The position numbers were made by a program, and so were the translations under genes. Shown here one piece after another: positions 35,000-45,650 of a stretch of 64,000 nucleotides of DNA (positions are counted from its first letter, which is position 1; every line of letters begins with the position of its first letter). Location of the stretch: assembly GCA_964036045.1 (NCBI GenBank), contig OZ038381.1, forward strand, positions 147,755,596 through 147,819,595. The letters run 5' to 3'. Under the pieces are notes generated by a model, which did not search any database, had not been told where the DNA came from, and worked only from the letters and a program-made list of their open reading frames with translations. The stretch comes from Eutreptiella sp. 'Long Island Sound 2002' (lineage: Eukaryota; Euglenozoa; Euglenophyceae; Eutreptiales; Eutreptiaceae).

Positions 35000-37215
35000 C
35001 TACTCCTCATCAGCGAACTTGACATCCACCCCTGCAGCTATAAGGGACCTGGCCATCCAGGTCAGGCGCCCCTTCTTGGAGTTATTCCCCTCAGGGGTAG
35101 CATTATCCCCCTGGGGGCGCTTCTTGGGATCACCTGTGGCAGAAGTGGGTGTAGCAGCCGGAGAGGGTGTAGCAACGGGCGCTGATGAGCGCCTCTGGGG
35201 CTTAGGGGGTCCATTTTTGCCACCCCCCTTGCCACCTCCTTTACCACCTTTATCCCCATTCTGGGGGTTTTCGGTGGGTGTTTGGGTCTTCTGGCGTTCG
35301 ACCCCCTGACTCTTGAGTTTATCACTCTCGCGTTTCTTTATGTGACATTCGTCTTCATAGTGACGACGTTTGCCACAATAGCCACAGGTGATGGTACACC
35401 TGAAATGATCCTGATGGGTCACAGGTTTCCCATCTTGGGTATGCTGCTGTCGTTTCATCTGCAGCATACAGCTACTGCGGTGATCGCAGTCACAGGCATG
35501 ACCAGGGGCCCCCCTTGTCATTGACAGGTTTGCTGTAGAACAGAGGGGGTGTACCTGCATCAGGTTTAGCCTCATTCATGGCACGTAGGTTACCCCTCCC
35601 TTTACCACCTCCCTGGTTGGTGTTAGTGGGATTTTTAGGCCCTTTCCTTTCGCCACGTTCGGGGGTAGGGGTACCACCTCGACCCAAGTGCTTCTTGAGG
35701 AATTTCTCAATGTGGGAGTCATTCTCTCACTCAAGAGCTAGCTCAATCAGGAGGTCCACCAGTTCATCGTACGAGTGGGTCCGACTCTTCCTCTCAGAGG
35801 TAGAGCGGCGATCATCCCACGTACGTTGGGGGATCTTACTCATGAGCCACAGGTGGGGTTCAGTGGCTCCGTAGGAGCCCACGTTCATCCGCGAAAACAG
35901 ATACTCCAAGTCGCACACGTATTCAGAATTTCGCGCAGCGGAAGGAAACTCAGGGAGCATAGGTAGCTCCTCTATTCGTGTGCGCACACTGAGGTCAGTC
36001 TCATAGACTGGGAACGTTTTCTCCAACCTCTGGAGTACCTGTGCCCAGGTGGAACAGGTTTTTTACAATCTGTTTCACCTATTTTTGCAAAGATTTCTTT
36101 TTGCATGAGCGTTTCAACAGTGAGCACTTGGTGGCCACATCCACATGGGATTGGCCAGTCAGCAAATGAAACTCAGCAAATTCTTCTGCCCATTCAGGCA
36201 GATTTTTGGGGTCGAACTCCAGCAGTTCCAGCTGGATGTTCGCCTGGGCAATAGGCCTGCCCGTTTTCCCACCCCCCGGAGTTAGGCCAGAAGGTGATAC
36301 GCCGGCAAGAGGTGCCGGGGCTGAGAGCCCTCTTTTCTCAGTCTCTGTGACAGGCACGTCCTGTAGTTGAGCCATGCGCACTGTCCTGGCACGGGGGTGA
36401 AAGGGGATGGGGCAGGGGACCTTAGGCAACAGCCTTGAGACCCTTGATCTCTTAAGATCTTCGGCCAGGGTACTCAGTCCGGGAGAGGGGGAGGACAACT
36501 CTGGCTTGGGTAAGGGTTCTGCAATACCCAGTTTCGCCTTAATGGCCTCCGATAGGGCCGTCACATCTGGATCTTCTGATCCAGACAGACGTTTGGCCAG
36601 CAGTTCGGCCGTATGATCCAGGGCAACGTGGGTTGGCCTTGGATGATGTTGTTCCCCAGCTCGAGTGGGGCCCACTTCGGGAGCCCTTGGGATTGGACAA
36701 CATGCTCTTGGATACTCGGGTCTCGGTCGTCTTGGCAGGGATGCTGTCTCGGCTCTGTCGGATGGCGGGCCAGAGTGCGTGTAGGACCCTACGTCCGTAC
36801 GTGGTCTGGATCCGTGTACTGCCAATGGCTCCTCGCCATCTTCTCCACGAATGGATTTGTAGTACTCCTCATGGAGGATGTATTCATCCATTTTCTTCCT
36901 CAGTTCCTCGCATCCCTCAGGGCCTCCAATCGCTGTTATGGATGAAGCCGGACAGGCGGATCGGAAGACTGAGGCTGCTACACGCCTGCCGAGATGATGC
37001 AGGCTGTCTCCACCGTGGGTCGCTAAGGCCTGGGTGGTAAGGATTGTATTTTCTTCCGCCCTTCTGCGATCTGGATCTTCTTGGGACCCAGATGTGCCAC
37101 TGAGATGTGGAGCTCGTCAAGGTGGTTCACTCATAGGGTCGGCCATGCTGCCCATTTGTACTTGGACAGTTCTTATGGGCCAGGTCCTGACGCTTGCCGT
37201 GGATATGATGAACTT
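35000..37215 (-). pseudogene. gag: G3 Gag, frameshifted
   Basis: Blocks: 37,215-36,079 (N-terminal, with MDEYILHEEYYKS at 36,891 and FDPKNLPEWAEEFAEF near the end), 36,026-35,727 (capsid-like, LEYLFSRMNVGSYG) and 35,575-35,000 (nucleocapsid). The nucleocapsid holds a CDCDHRSSC cluster and a classical zinc knuckle C-x2-C-x4-H-x4-C beginning CGYCGK, followed by a basic Lys/Gly/Pro tail. Stops and frame changes separate the blocks. Confidence 0.82.
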
Positions 37216-37276
37216 GTTGCCGAGCTTTGTGTGCTGCACTCCTTCTCAGGGTCGGTTCAAAAAGTCAGAAGGGACT

Positions 37277-37290
37277 GTCTCTGCTACCGG
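37277..37290 (-). promoter_or_regulatory. Candidate primer-binding site of G3
   Basis: Minus-strand CCGGTAGCAGAGAC next to the inner LTR C end, corresponding to TGGCAGCAGAGGC in G2. The first base has changed, consistent with decay. Confidence 0.4.
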
Positions 37291-37889
37291 TAAGATGTCC
37301 TTGATTAATGCGCTAGATATTTTGATGAAATCCTGCAGGTCTTGAAGTCGAAAACCCAAACCAAAGCAGCAAGTAGAGCAAGAACAGGATGTGGATCGAA
37401 TCAATGAAAGATTTTGGAATCCGGTGTAACACAGAAGGGCTGCAGATAGACAATGCAGGTATAAACACAAAGATTCAATCACAAATGGATAATACAAAAG
37501 ATTTTATATGAAAATTGGACTGACTCAGGCCTCCAAGATAGCATGAGGCACTTCATGTGCACTCTTTTGGGTGAAATGGTGCTGGTTAGGAATGTGGGGC
37601 AGAGATGTCAGGCCAACACAGAAAATGACTTGGCCAAGCAACTGAATTCAGAAAGACTTAAAAAGTAGAACCACAATAAGTGGTAGAAACAATTGAGTAT
37701 AGGGGTCTTGGGGTGGGAGACCACTAGGCTTAACCTGCAAGGCCTAAAGCATGAAATGCCTCTTTCATTTCGGTATATCCTCCATGAAGGAAGGTACCTC
37801 CGCTCAGTTGAGTGGCAGGGGTGAACTTCATGGGGCGGCCAGCATGACAACCCTAGTTACCTTGAGAAAGTGTACTTTAGGCTTCAAAA
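37291..37889 (-). repeat. LTR copy C (5' LTR of G3), truncated
   Basis: Matches LTR A and B but ends at GGCTTCAAAAGAG, about 140 bp short of their outer end. There it is fused to an oppositely oriented gypsy pol fragment. Confidence 0.75.
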
Positions 37890-38482
37890 GAGAGCCGACT
37901 ATCAGTCAGAGTATAAAGAAATTCTACAGACCCTCAGCACTGGTCTCGAACCCCGTGTCATTGACGGGCACCAGTGGTATAAAAACAACCAGTACCTCTT
38001 CCAAGAGGACTGTATTGTCGTACCTGAGGCCCCACTTGGTGAGTGCCTACAGTGGGCCCATCTCAGCTCAGGTCACACTGGCGCTAATCGCTCAGTGGAC
38101 ACGTGAGTGTTTCTACTCTAGTCTAACCCTGACTGAACTGAGGTCTCGTATGCAGACCATTGTGGATGCTTTTGGCTGCCATGCCAGCAAGCAGAGCGAC
38201 AGTAGGGATGGGGGACTGATTTTCAACTTACCCATACCCTGTTGTACTAACTCTCTTCTCTATGTGCATTTCATCCACGGCCTACCTCGCTTCGGCAGCT
38301 ATGATAGTTGCCTAGTGGTCACCTGTGGCCTGTCTCGCTTCACCCGTGTGTTCCCTTGCAATAAGAAAATCACAGGTGAGCAGGTTGTGAAAATGTTGGT
38401 CGAACAATGGTTAGAACCCTATGGCGCACCTAAGCAGGTGCACTCTGATGAGGGTGTGCGCACCTGCAGTGACACTGGATGG
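37890..38482 (+). pseudogene. pol: Gypsy pol fragment G4, left part
   Basis: Plus-strand counterpart of G3 pol from the RNase H-integrase joint (DYQSEYKEILQTLSTGLEPR), through the zinc-binding region (HLSSGHTGANR, FGCHASK), to the integrase core (HFIHGLPRFGSYDS, HSDEGVRTCSDTGW). The first catalytic Asp is His (YVHF against YVDF in G3). It is cut after SDTGW by the giant LINE and resumes at 60,124. A frameshift lies near 38,100. Confidence 0.88.
38468..38482 (+). repeat. Target-site duplication, left (giant LINE)
   Basis: AGTGACACTGGATGG, identical to 60,124-60,138. It encodes the SDTGW of integrase. Confidence 0.93.
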
Positions 38483-41307
38483 GTTGGGGGTTTGAGGTTT
38501 GATTTTGCGGGTATTAGACGCCTTTCGGCCCCGGGGGGCCACCTGGTCGGGCCAGGTGATATCCTCCCCACCGGGTCCTAGTGGGGGGCCCTCCAAGACG
38601 CACCTCCTGCCTGGTGGCGGAGTCCCCCAGGTTCACAGGGCTTGGAGCCCCGTCCCTCCCCGGCTTTGCCGTTTCGCCACTCCCCGGTCAGTGCATCAAA
38701 TCGGAGCCGTGGCTGCCGGCGCTTACCCACCGCGTCGCCCCCCTAATGCGTGGTCGCCCGGGACGCCGGTGCCACCGGGCCTGTGCTACTGGCTTGTTGC
38801 CAGTGGGACCCCCTTGGGCTGGCGCAGAGGCTGCGTAGCCTAGGGGTTGGGCCGTGGCGCAGTGCGCCACTACTGCCTTGGCGGGTGCAGTGCCCTGTCC
38901 GTGTGTGCGCGGCGCTTGCGGCCAGTTCGGGGGGTTCGGGCCGGCACCTGGTGTTGTGTCTCTCCCGTTTCCCCCTTCCCGCCCTGCGTGTCCCGCGCTG
39001 CGTGTGGCGGGCCGTCCCGTCCGGGTGTCCCTTACCCTCGCTCGCTGGTACACCATTCCACGCGGTCTGTGCGTTCCGCGAGCTCGGTCCGGTTGCCCTT
39101 CTGGTAGTCCCCGCGTGCCCTTTGCGTCTGTGTGCGCTCGCGCTCCCCCAGCGTCCGCTCCCCCCCCCCCTGGGTGGTGTGGCGCGGCCCCGGCACTGGG
39201 CGCTGGTAGGGCCGTTCCACGTGGTCCGTGCCCCTCCGCGTGTCCTGCCCTGGTCCCTTGCTCCGTCTGGCGTGCTTTGGGGGGGGGGGTCCGGTCCAGG
39301 TTCCCCCCTACTTTGCTTGGGGTTGTGGGGGTGGCGGAAGGGCGTCCCCCGGGGGGGTGCCTTCCACTGTGGCGAGGGGCGTCTGGGGTCAGGCGCTCCC
39401 CCTCTCCCGACTGCCCGCCCACTGGGCGGGCTGTTAGGGTCCGCTACCCACGTGTTGTGGGCGCGGGCGTGTTGTTGTGGGGGCCCTACACTGTCCCCTT
39501 GGTCTGCACGCCCTGTGGGGGCTGCGTGCCGCGGCGTGGGTCCGTGGCGTTCCTGTGCTGGGGGGCGGGCTGGGGGGGGGGGGGGGGGGCGGCCCGTGCG
39601 TCGTGCCCCCCGTCTGTGCGGCCGGGGGGGGGCCTGTACGGCGGGGGGTCGCTCTGCCTCGTTCCGTCCCTCTGCCTTCCCTGGGCAGGCAACAAAGCGG
39701 GTGTCACTGGCGTCGTTCTGTCCATGGGGGGCGTGGACCCCCATACCACTCCCGTTCCTGCTTGCCCGCCTTCACTGGGCGCGATCTGTGCGGCGTCCTG
39801 GCGCGTTGGCGTGGGCTCGCTTGTTCCCCGCGGTTCCTGTGGGAGCCAACGGCCGGGGCGGGGGGGCGGGCCGCGCTCCGGCCCCTCCCTCGGGCGGGGG
39901 GAGGGGGGACCTTCCCCCCTGCCTCGGGGGGTGGGGGCCGGGACCCCCGCGGCCTGCGGGCCGGTGGGGGGTTTGGGGGGGCGGGGGTCTCACCGCGGCC
40001 TCCCTGCTCCTCCTCTGAGTGGCGGCCCACGGTTCCCCATCCTGGCCCCCATCGTGTCGTCGGCGCACTCCCCTCCGGCGTGGGGCCGCCCCGGGGTGGG
40101 GGGGGATGAGGGGCGGCCCGTGGACCGCTCCCCCGGGGGCCCCCGCCGACCTGAACCCCCCCTCCGCCCTCCCTGAGTGGGCTGTGGTTATGGCAGGGTC
40201 ATGGGGGGCGCGGCCTCCATACTGTTCTGGTGCGCCGCCGTGCGTCGCTCCTATGCTTGGTCCGCTCGTTGCTCCGGCGCGCTGGTGTGGGCTCGGCTGT
40301 CGGCCGCGACCCCCGTGGGAGCAGGCAGCTGGGGGCACTGGGGATCGCGGTGTGCAAGTCCAGCCGTATCCCCCCCCCTCCGCGTCGCGGTCCCCTCTGG
40401 GGGAGGGGGGGCGCCCCCTCGGCTCCAGGGAGGGCAGAGGGTCGCTCCCGTGGCCCCCAAGCTGGGGGGGGGCCGGGGGGGGGGGGTGGGGGGGGCGCCC
40501 CCGCGCCCCCCCGCCCCGTCGGGTGTCGGACTGCCATCTGTTGTCTCCGGCGTGTCCCCCCGGGGTATACTCGTGGTGTGGGGGTTGCCGGGCGGCCGCG
40601 GGTGTCGGGCGCGGTCCGGTCGGCCGCCAATGGGTCAGTGCGGCGGGGGGGGGGGAGGGGGGGAACCCCCCCGCCCTGGTTTGCGCCCCCGTCTTCCCCG
40701 GGCCGGCCTCTGAAAGGGCCGCTCCGCTTTCGCCGTCCTGGGCGCCGCCGGTCCGCCGTCGGCCGGCAGCGGGCAGGGCGTGCAGGCGCCTGCCTCCACT
40801 GTGGTGCCCCCTCACCCCGGCTGCAGCGGCTTCTTCGGGGGGGATGCGGGGCCGCTGTTTCTTCGGTCTGCCTCCGTCCGCTCTAGGGCCTGAGGAAGAG
40901 GGGGGGGGGGAGTTGGGGGAGCCCTCTGGTCCCCTGGCGCCGCCACCTGACAGCCAAGGGGGGGCGGCATGGCGGTCCCGGCCCCGGGGGCCAGCTGTCG
41001 GCTCGGGGGTCGCACTCTTCCCCCGCCCCCCTCTACGTAGAGTCGGACCCTTGCGCAGGCCCTCGCTGGGGCCCCTCATCCCTCCCGCTGTCGTCGCGCG
41101 GCGCTGGCCGGCCGGGGGCGGCCGTGAAGGTTAGCGGTCAGCGGTTAGCTGGCTGCGGGGCAGTAGGTTCCCCCCCGCGCTCGTTGTCTCCGCCCTCCCT
41201 CCCGCGGGAGGTGGCACGCGCTCCTTCGTCACGCCGTACCGTGGGGGGGGCCCGGGTCGGGGGGCCCAGCTTCCCCCCCCACTTTCTCGCGTCCGCCGTC
41301 TGGGCCG
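38483..41307 (-). other. 3' UTR of giant LINE with internal modules
   Basis: No coding sequence. The outermost 300 bp match 60,173-60,480, defining the family 3' end; the tail shows one to two CCTCAAA-type units. Diverged modules about 0.5-0.6 kb long recur (anchors near 39,690 and 40,180 here; 61,186, 61,790 and 62,350 in the second copy). Very long G runs occur on the plus strand (for example 39,572-39,589). Confidence 0.7.
39310..39545 (-). repeat. Single 5'-array unit inside the 3' UTR
   Basis: About 230 bp closely match the A-type half-unit of the 5' array (compare 55,590-55,790), with the anchor GAGGGGCGTCT at 39,374. The second LINE copy lacks it at the matching place near 61,020, so it was gained by this copy or lineage. 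Confidence 0.8.
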
Positions 41308-43258
41308 TCACCTGCGCCGCCACTTGTGTGGGGGCTCGGGCTGTGGCGGCGGCGGGTTGCGCCAGCGGTAGCGCCAGCCGGCGAGGGCGCTGTGCAAGGC
41401 CCGGGGGAGCCAGTTGTTGGCGTCCGCATCCGTGATGCGGAGTACTGCTCCCCCTTCCAGGAAGGCCGGCCACGTCGGCCCCCTGTCGGGCCACGCCGCC
41501 CAGATCACTGACCTGAGGACCCTCTCGTGGTCCTCTGGGGCTGCCCACCCCCCCTGGGGGTACCTCTCGGTTTCCTCCGTCCCTCTGGAGGAGCACGGCA
41601 TCGAAGGGCTGGTTCCTCAACCCCCTGGTGGTCCCCTGGTTGGCCCAGCTCAACCACCCATACACCTCCCCCACTAGGGGGAGGGCCTCATCCCCCAGAG
41701 GGTCCGGGACCGTGCCCCAGTCCCAGTCCCAGGGCCGGGCCCCCTCTGCCCCTCGCGCCGGCTCCCCTTGCTGCCCCTGTGCTTGCGGCGCCAATGCCGC
41801 GCCCCCCCCTCCCCCGGGCCAAGGCCATCCGCGCCGGCTCCGCTCTCGGCGCGAGGGGGGGCTGGCTGGTGCCAGGGTTGTGGGGGTTGGGGGGGGATGA
41901 GCTCGCCGGTGTCGGGGTCGATGTTGTAGAGGTGGTTGTGGTGGTGGTGGTGGTGGTGGGTGTGGTGCGCCGGCATCTGTTGGATGCCGGGGGGGATGCA
42001 CCTCACTGGCTGCACCTCCGGCTGCGGGGGCGCCCCGCCCCCTGCCCCCCCCCCTTCAACCCGCCCTCCCCCTCGGGCTCCCATGCACCGTCCTGCCTGT
42101 CCCTTGGGGTCCGTGGCGCCCTTGCCCTTGCTCTTGGACCCCCTTCCGGCACCCTGCCCGTGCCCGTGCCCGTGCCGGTGGCGTGGGTCCCGCCCCCTGT
42201 CACCCACGCCCTGGCCTGCCGGCTCGCCCACCGTCCCTCGCCCCGCTCCCTGCACCTGGGCGCCCTGCCCGCAACACTGCGCGCCCTTCCCGTGCCCTGG
42301 CCCCTTCTCGGCCCCCTGCCCTGAGTCGCGCCGTCCGCTGCCCGCGCTCTGTCGCCCTCTGCTGCTGCGCCCCTGCTCCCTGCCACGTGTGCCCTGGCCC
42401 GCTCCTTGCCCGTGCTCCTGGGCACTTCCCCTGTCGCCTCCTGTCCCGCGCTTCGCGCCCCCGTGGCTGGCACGCAGCTCTGCCTGCGCGCCGTCCCCTC
42501 CTTCCTGGATCACGCGCCGGGCGTCCCGTTGCTTCTGCAGCTGCGGCAGCGTGACGCCCGGCGGCGAGCGTTCGGGCGCCGGTGGGCGGACGTGCCGCGT
42601 CCGCCCCGGGGGGAAGGGCTTGGGGTGGAACGGCTTGGGGGGGCTGCTGTGGGTGTGGGTTGGGTTGGCGTTGGCGCGGTACTTCGCGCTCTCCCTGCCC
42701 ACTGCTGCTGCTGCGGCGGCCGCCGGCGAGGCGCCCGTGGCCCGTGCGGGGTCCTTCCCTCCCTTTCGCGGCGTGCTGGGGGCCGCGGCGTGGCCGGCCG
42801 AGGCGGTGGCGCGGCTCGCCGGGGCCGCGGTCGCAAACCCTTGCGCGCCCTCCCCGCTCCCCTCTGCAGCTGCGGCAGCCCTCGGGCCGGGGCTACCCCC
42901 CGTGTCTGTGGCGTGCCGGGGGCCGCGGTCAGGCCGCGGCGTGGCTTGCTGGGGCTGCGGTCTCCGCTTCCCGCGCGTCTGAAGCCCCCTCTCGGGGCGG
43001 GGCGGCAGGGCTTGCTGCTTGGGCCGCGGGGGCAGTCACCTCGGCTGGCTCAGGCTCCTGGGTCGACGGCCCGGTGTCGGCGGAGGCCACCCGGGGCTGC
43101 CCAGCTGGCGTCTCGACCAGCACCGCCGCCTCCGCCAGGCTCTGCTCCTCGCGCTCCGCGGGGGTCTCCCCCGTCAACTCCGGGGAGACGGGGGAGCGGG
43201 GGCGGCACCGGCGGTGGTGGCGGTCGTCCTGCTCGGGGGAGCCATCGGAGTCTGCCAT
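41308..43258 (-). pseudogene. 3'-terminal ORF of giant LINE
   Basis: It opens with MADSDGSPEQDDRHHRRC at 43,258 and has to be read through frame changes near 42,930 and 42,000. An acidic/Ala-rich N-terminus is followed by a basic Gly/Gln/Arg-rich middle, a His-rich run (about ten His near 41,950), and a C-terminal domain: EVYGWLSWANQGTTRG, TWPAFLEGGAVLRI, DADANNWLPRAL, ending PPHKWRRR at the stop. The same C-terminal domain is intact at 63,049-63,600 in the second copy. The function is unknown; the basic tail and position suggest a nucleic-acid-binding structural protein, unusual in lying downstream of RT. Confidence 0.55.
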
Positions 43259-43319
43259 CACTATTATCCTGGTAGGCATGTGTGGTGGCAGGTGCGCCCT
43301 CCCCACTACCTCCCGGTGC

Positions 43320-44480
43320 ATCAGTGTCGTGCCGTGGGGGGAGGGGGGGGGGGGGTGGGGGGCAGGCTGTGGCGTCAGGCCCGTACGGGCGGGGGCCGGC
43401 GGCCATCCATCGGCATCGGGAGGGGGGGCGGAGGAGCCACGCAGCCCACGCGTCGCGCCACAGCTCCCAGTCTGGGGCGGGGCTCAGGGCCCTGGGGCCC
43501 CGGGGGTCGTCGGGTGGTGCCGGGGGGAGCCGCACTAGGTGGACCCCCGTAACGGCGGTGACCTCCTGTGTCCGCAGGAAGGTGTGTACCCCGTCCCGCG
43601 CCGCGGGCGCCGGGGGGGGGGGGGCGGGGTACAGGTACTGCCCCATACAGGTTGGTGGGGCTGATCTCCAGGACCGGTTCCGGGTCCCCGCGGGTCGCGA
43701 CGAAGAGGAGGAGCAGGGGGGTGCCAGGGCACTCTTGCCAGAGGACCTGCCCCCTGTGGTGGGCACCCCTGGTTCTGGAGAGGGGGGGGGGCAGGTCTGG
43801 GTTGGCCCAGCCGCGGGGCGCGTGCGTCGCCGGCGGGAGGGCGGGGTTCCAGGTGGGTTCCCTGGGGAACGCCTCGCATACGATGGCGTACGGGGGGGTC
43901 GGCCTGGTGCCGTCGTACACCGCCTTCCACGAACACCGTGATTTCGCCCACCTCAAGGTCCTCGTCCCGTGGGTGTAGAAGTTGGAGCGCCGCATCCAGC
44001 TCGGACACTCCCCCTTGGTATGTGGCCCGCGCCTGGTTCAAGTACAGGGCCGTGTCCCCGGGGTAGCTGGTCCTGAGGGCGTGCAGCAGGGCTGGGGCGC
44101 GGCTGCGGAGGGACATGGCGGACCCCGCTCCCGTCGACCGCAGGGTGTCACTCATGGACAGGGGCCGGCCTGACCGGTCAGACTCGTGCCACTCCATCCA
44201 GTGCCCGTAGAGGGCCGCCTCTGGGCTGATGAGCCCCGGCTGGATGGCGTCCACGATCTGGAGCAGCCTAACGGGCCCCTGCTATGTTCAGGGCGCGGAC
44301 GGCCGGGAGGGCGGTTTCGTTGAGGAAAGCCCTCGCACTGCCCGTCAGGTCACGCCGTGCGGCAGCGTGCGCCTCGTGCGCCTCCGCCACCGCGTCCGCC
44401 ACTAGGCCCCGGACTGTCGCCTCCTGCGCTTTGCGGCGGGCCCTGGCGTGTCCCGGCCCATCCCCTCGTCGGCGTGGCAT
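43320..44480 (-). pseudogene. Accessory ORF of giant LINE, unknown (ORF4)
   Basis: It starts MPRRRGDGPGHARARRKAQ at 44,480 with a basic, helix-rich segment (about 68 residues). A frameshift in a G/C run near 44,275 leads into QIVDAIQPGLISPEAALYG and LLHALRTSYPGDTALYLNQ, then two more frame changes (about 43,920 and 43,620) into PLLLLFVATRGDPEPVLEI and TFLRTQEVTAVTGVHLVRL, DWELWRDAWAAWLL. Real protein composition persists across the frame changes, which sit in long C runs. I recognise no family. Confidence 0.45.
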
Positions 44481-44519
44481 GGTACTGCGGGCTCTGCAAA
44501 GGGCGGCGGCGGGTGGGGG

Positions 44520-45491
44520 TCATAGCGCGAACACGTGCGACAGGTGCGCAACGGATGTGGGGTCCCGCAGGTGCACGTGGATCCACAGTGGGGCAGCGCC
44601 CGCGGGGCTCGCACGTTGGTGTAATTCGGCGTGTGCCCCCTCGATGCGCCGGTGCAGGGCCTCCTCCTCTGTGCGCCTGCGCAGGCCTGCGGGAGGTTCG
44701 GGCCAGGGGCACGCGGCCACCTGGGCGCACCGCGCGCACCTGTTGGCGCCTGTCGGCGCTGCGGAGGACACTGTGTCACATTCCTCGCAGAGCCGGCAGG
44801 TGTGCGGGAGGTGGGAGGGCGGCGACCAAGGGTCGAGATGGCGGAGCCAGATGTCGTCCCACCTCTGTCGGAGGGGGTCCCGGATCTCCAGCAGGCGGGC
44901 GCGGACGCGGCGCCGGTAGTCCCTGCGGAGCGTCTTCCGCTTGACCTCCCGCCACGTGTCGTCGGGGAGAATCCCGTGGTCTCGGAAGGCGGCGATGAGG
45001 TTGTCCCGCGCCGGGAAGGGGTGCCCCTGGGGGGGGGTTGCCATGTACACGTGGCCCCCCTTGTGAGGTGGGGCGCCAGCGCATTGGCACCCGTTTGCGG
45101 CGTCCTGGTGGAGGAGGGCCAGTAGGGTGCCGTCTGCGACTGCCTCCCATCCCACTCGCAGCCCTTCGCAGCCGTCCAGCTCCTGGCACAGCGCGGCTGC
45201 AATCTCGGTGGGGAGCATGAGGAGCAAGGGCCCCTGGGTGTCGCCCAGCCGGGTCAGGGCGTGGTCGTATACCGGCCCCCCAGCTTTGAAGTGCGCCACG
45301 GCGAGCTGGGCAGCCCCGTCCTCCGGGGGGTGCAATCGGATGGTGGCCGTGGCGTGTCCCCATTTGCGTATCTCCGTAGCGCGGAGTACGTTGGCGGCGT
45401 GAAGGACGATGCGGGGGGGGACGGGTGTCCTGACGAGTGAGGACACGTCCCCAGTCCATCCTGTTTGCGGCCCCGGGCCGCTTGCAGCCAT
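44520..45491 (-). CDS. Accessory ORF of giant LINE, Cys-rich C-terminus (ORF3)
   Basis: An uninterrupted 323-codon frame from MAASGPGPQTGWTGDVSSL (ATG at 45,491) to TGA at 44,520. The middle has well-formed hydrophobic blocks (GPLLLMLPTEIAAALCQEL, TLLALLHQDAANGC); a basic region (REVKRKTLRRDYRRRVRAR) precedes a Cys cluster near the end (CRLCEECDT then CARCAQVAAC: C-x2-C-x2-C and C-x2-C-x6-C). It could bind zinc and nucleic acid. It lies about 160 bp after the polyprotein stop in the same direction. It is the longest unbroken ORF in the element, but unlike any protein I know. Confidence 0.5.
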   Translation of the reverse strand: MAASGPGPQTGWTGDVSSLVRTPVPPRIVLHAANVLRATEIRKWGHATATIRLHPPEDGAAQLAVAHFKAGGPVYDHALTRLGDTQGPLLLMLPTEIAAALCQELDGCEGLRVGWEAVADGTLLALLHQDAANGCQCAGAPPHKGGHVYMATPPQGHPFPARDNLIAAFRDHGILPDDTWREVKRKTLRRDYRRRVRARLLEIRDPLRQRWDDIWLRHLDPWSPPSHLPHTCRLCEECDTVSSAAPTGANRCARCAQVAACPWPEPPAGLRRRTEEEALHRRIEGAHAELHQRASPAGAAPLWIHVHLRDPTSVAHLSHVFAL

Positions 45492-45650
45492 TTCCCCGTC
45501 GCCGCGTCCCACGGGTAGTCAGGTCCCGCCCCGCGGATCACGGTGGGTCTCGGCCGGGTGTCAGGCCCCCATCCCCCGAGCGAGATGGTAGTGTATCGTT
45601 GCGCAGGGGTCTCCGGGGCGCACGTGGCGGCGCACCACCGGCTCTACTCG

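Larger units (their letters stand above)
26448..37889 (-). mobile_element. Ty3/gypsy element G3, nearly full length
   Basis: Two LTR-like direct repeats (C at 37,291-37,889; B at 26,448-27,141) flank gag (37.2-35.0 kb), protease, RT, RNase H, zinc-binding H2C2, integrase and a C-terminal chromodomain (to 29,830) in the canonical Ty3/gypsy order. B resembles C more closely than A does. Between the pol end and LTR B lie 2.7 kb of unassigned sequence, so an extra insertion there, or a different origin for B, is possible. The integrase is interrupted by an L2 LINE fragment. LTR C lacks its outer ~140 bp, where it is joined to the G4 fragment. Confidence 0.75.

Noticed and set aside
38750-41134. 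Long plus-strand open frames (up to 440 codons) in the 38.7-43.5 kb region
   Set aside because: They arise from extreme GC content with few stop codons and have Gly/Pro/Arg/Cys-biased composition. The minus strand holds the recognisable element, and most of this is its 3' UTR.
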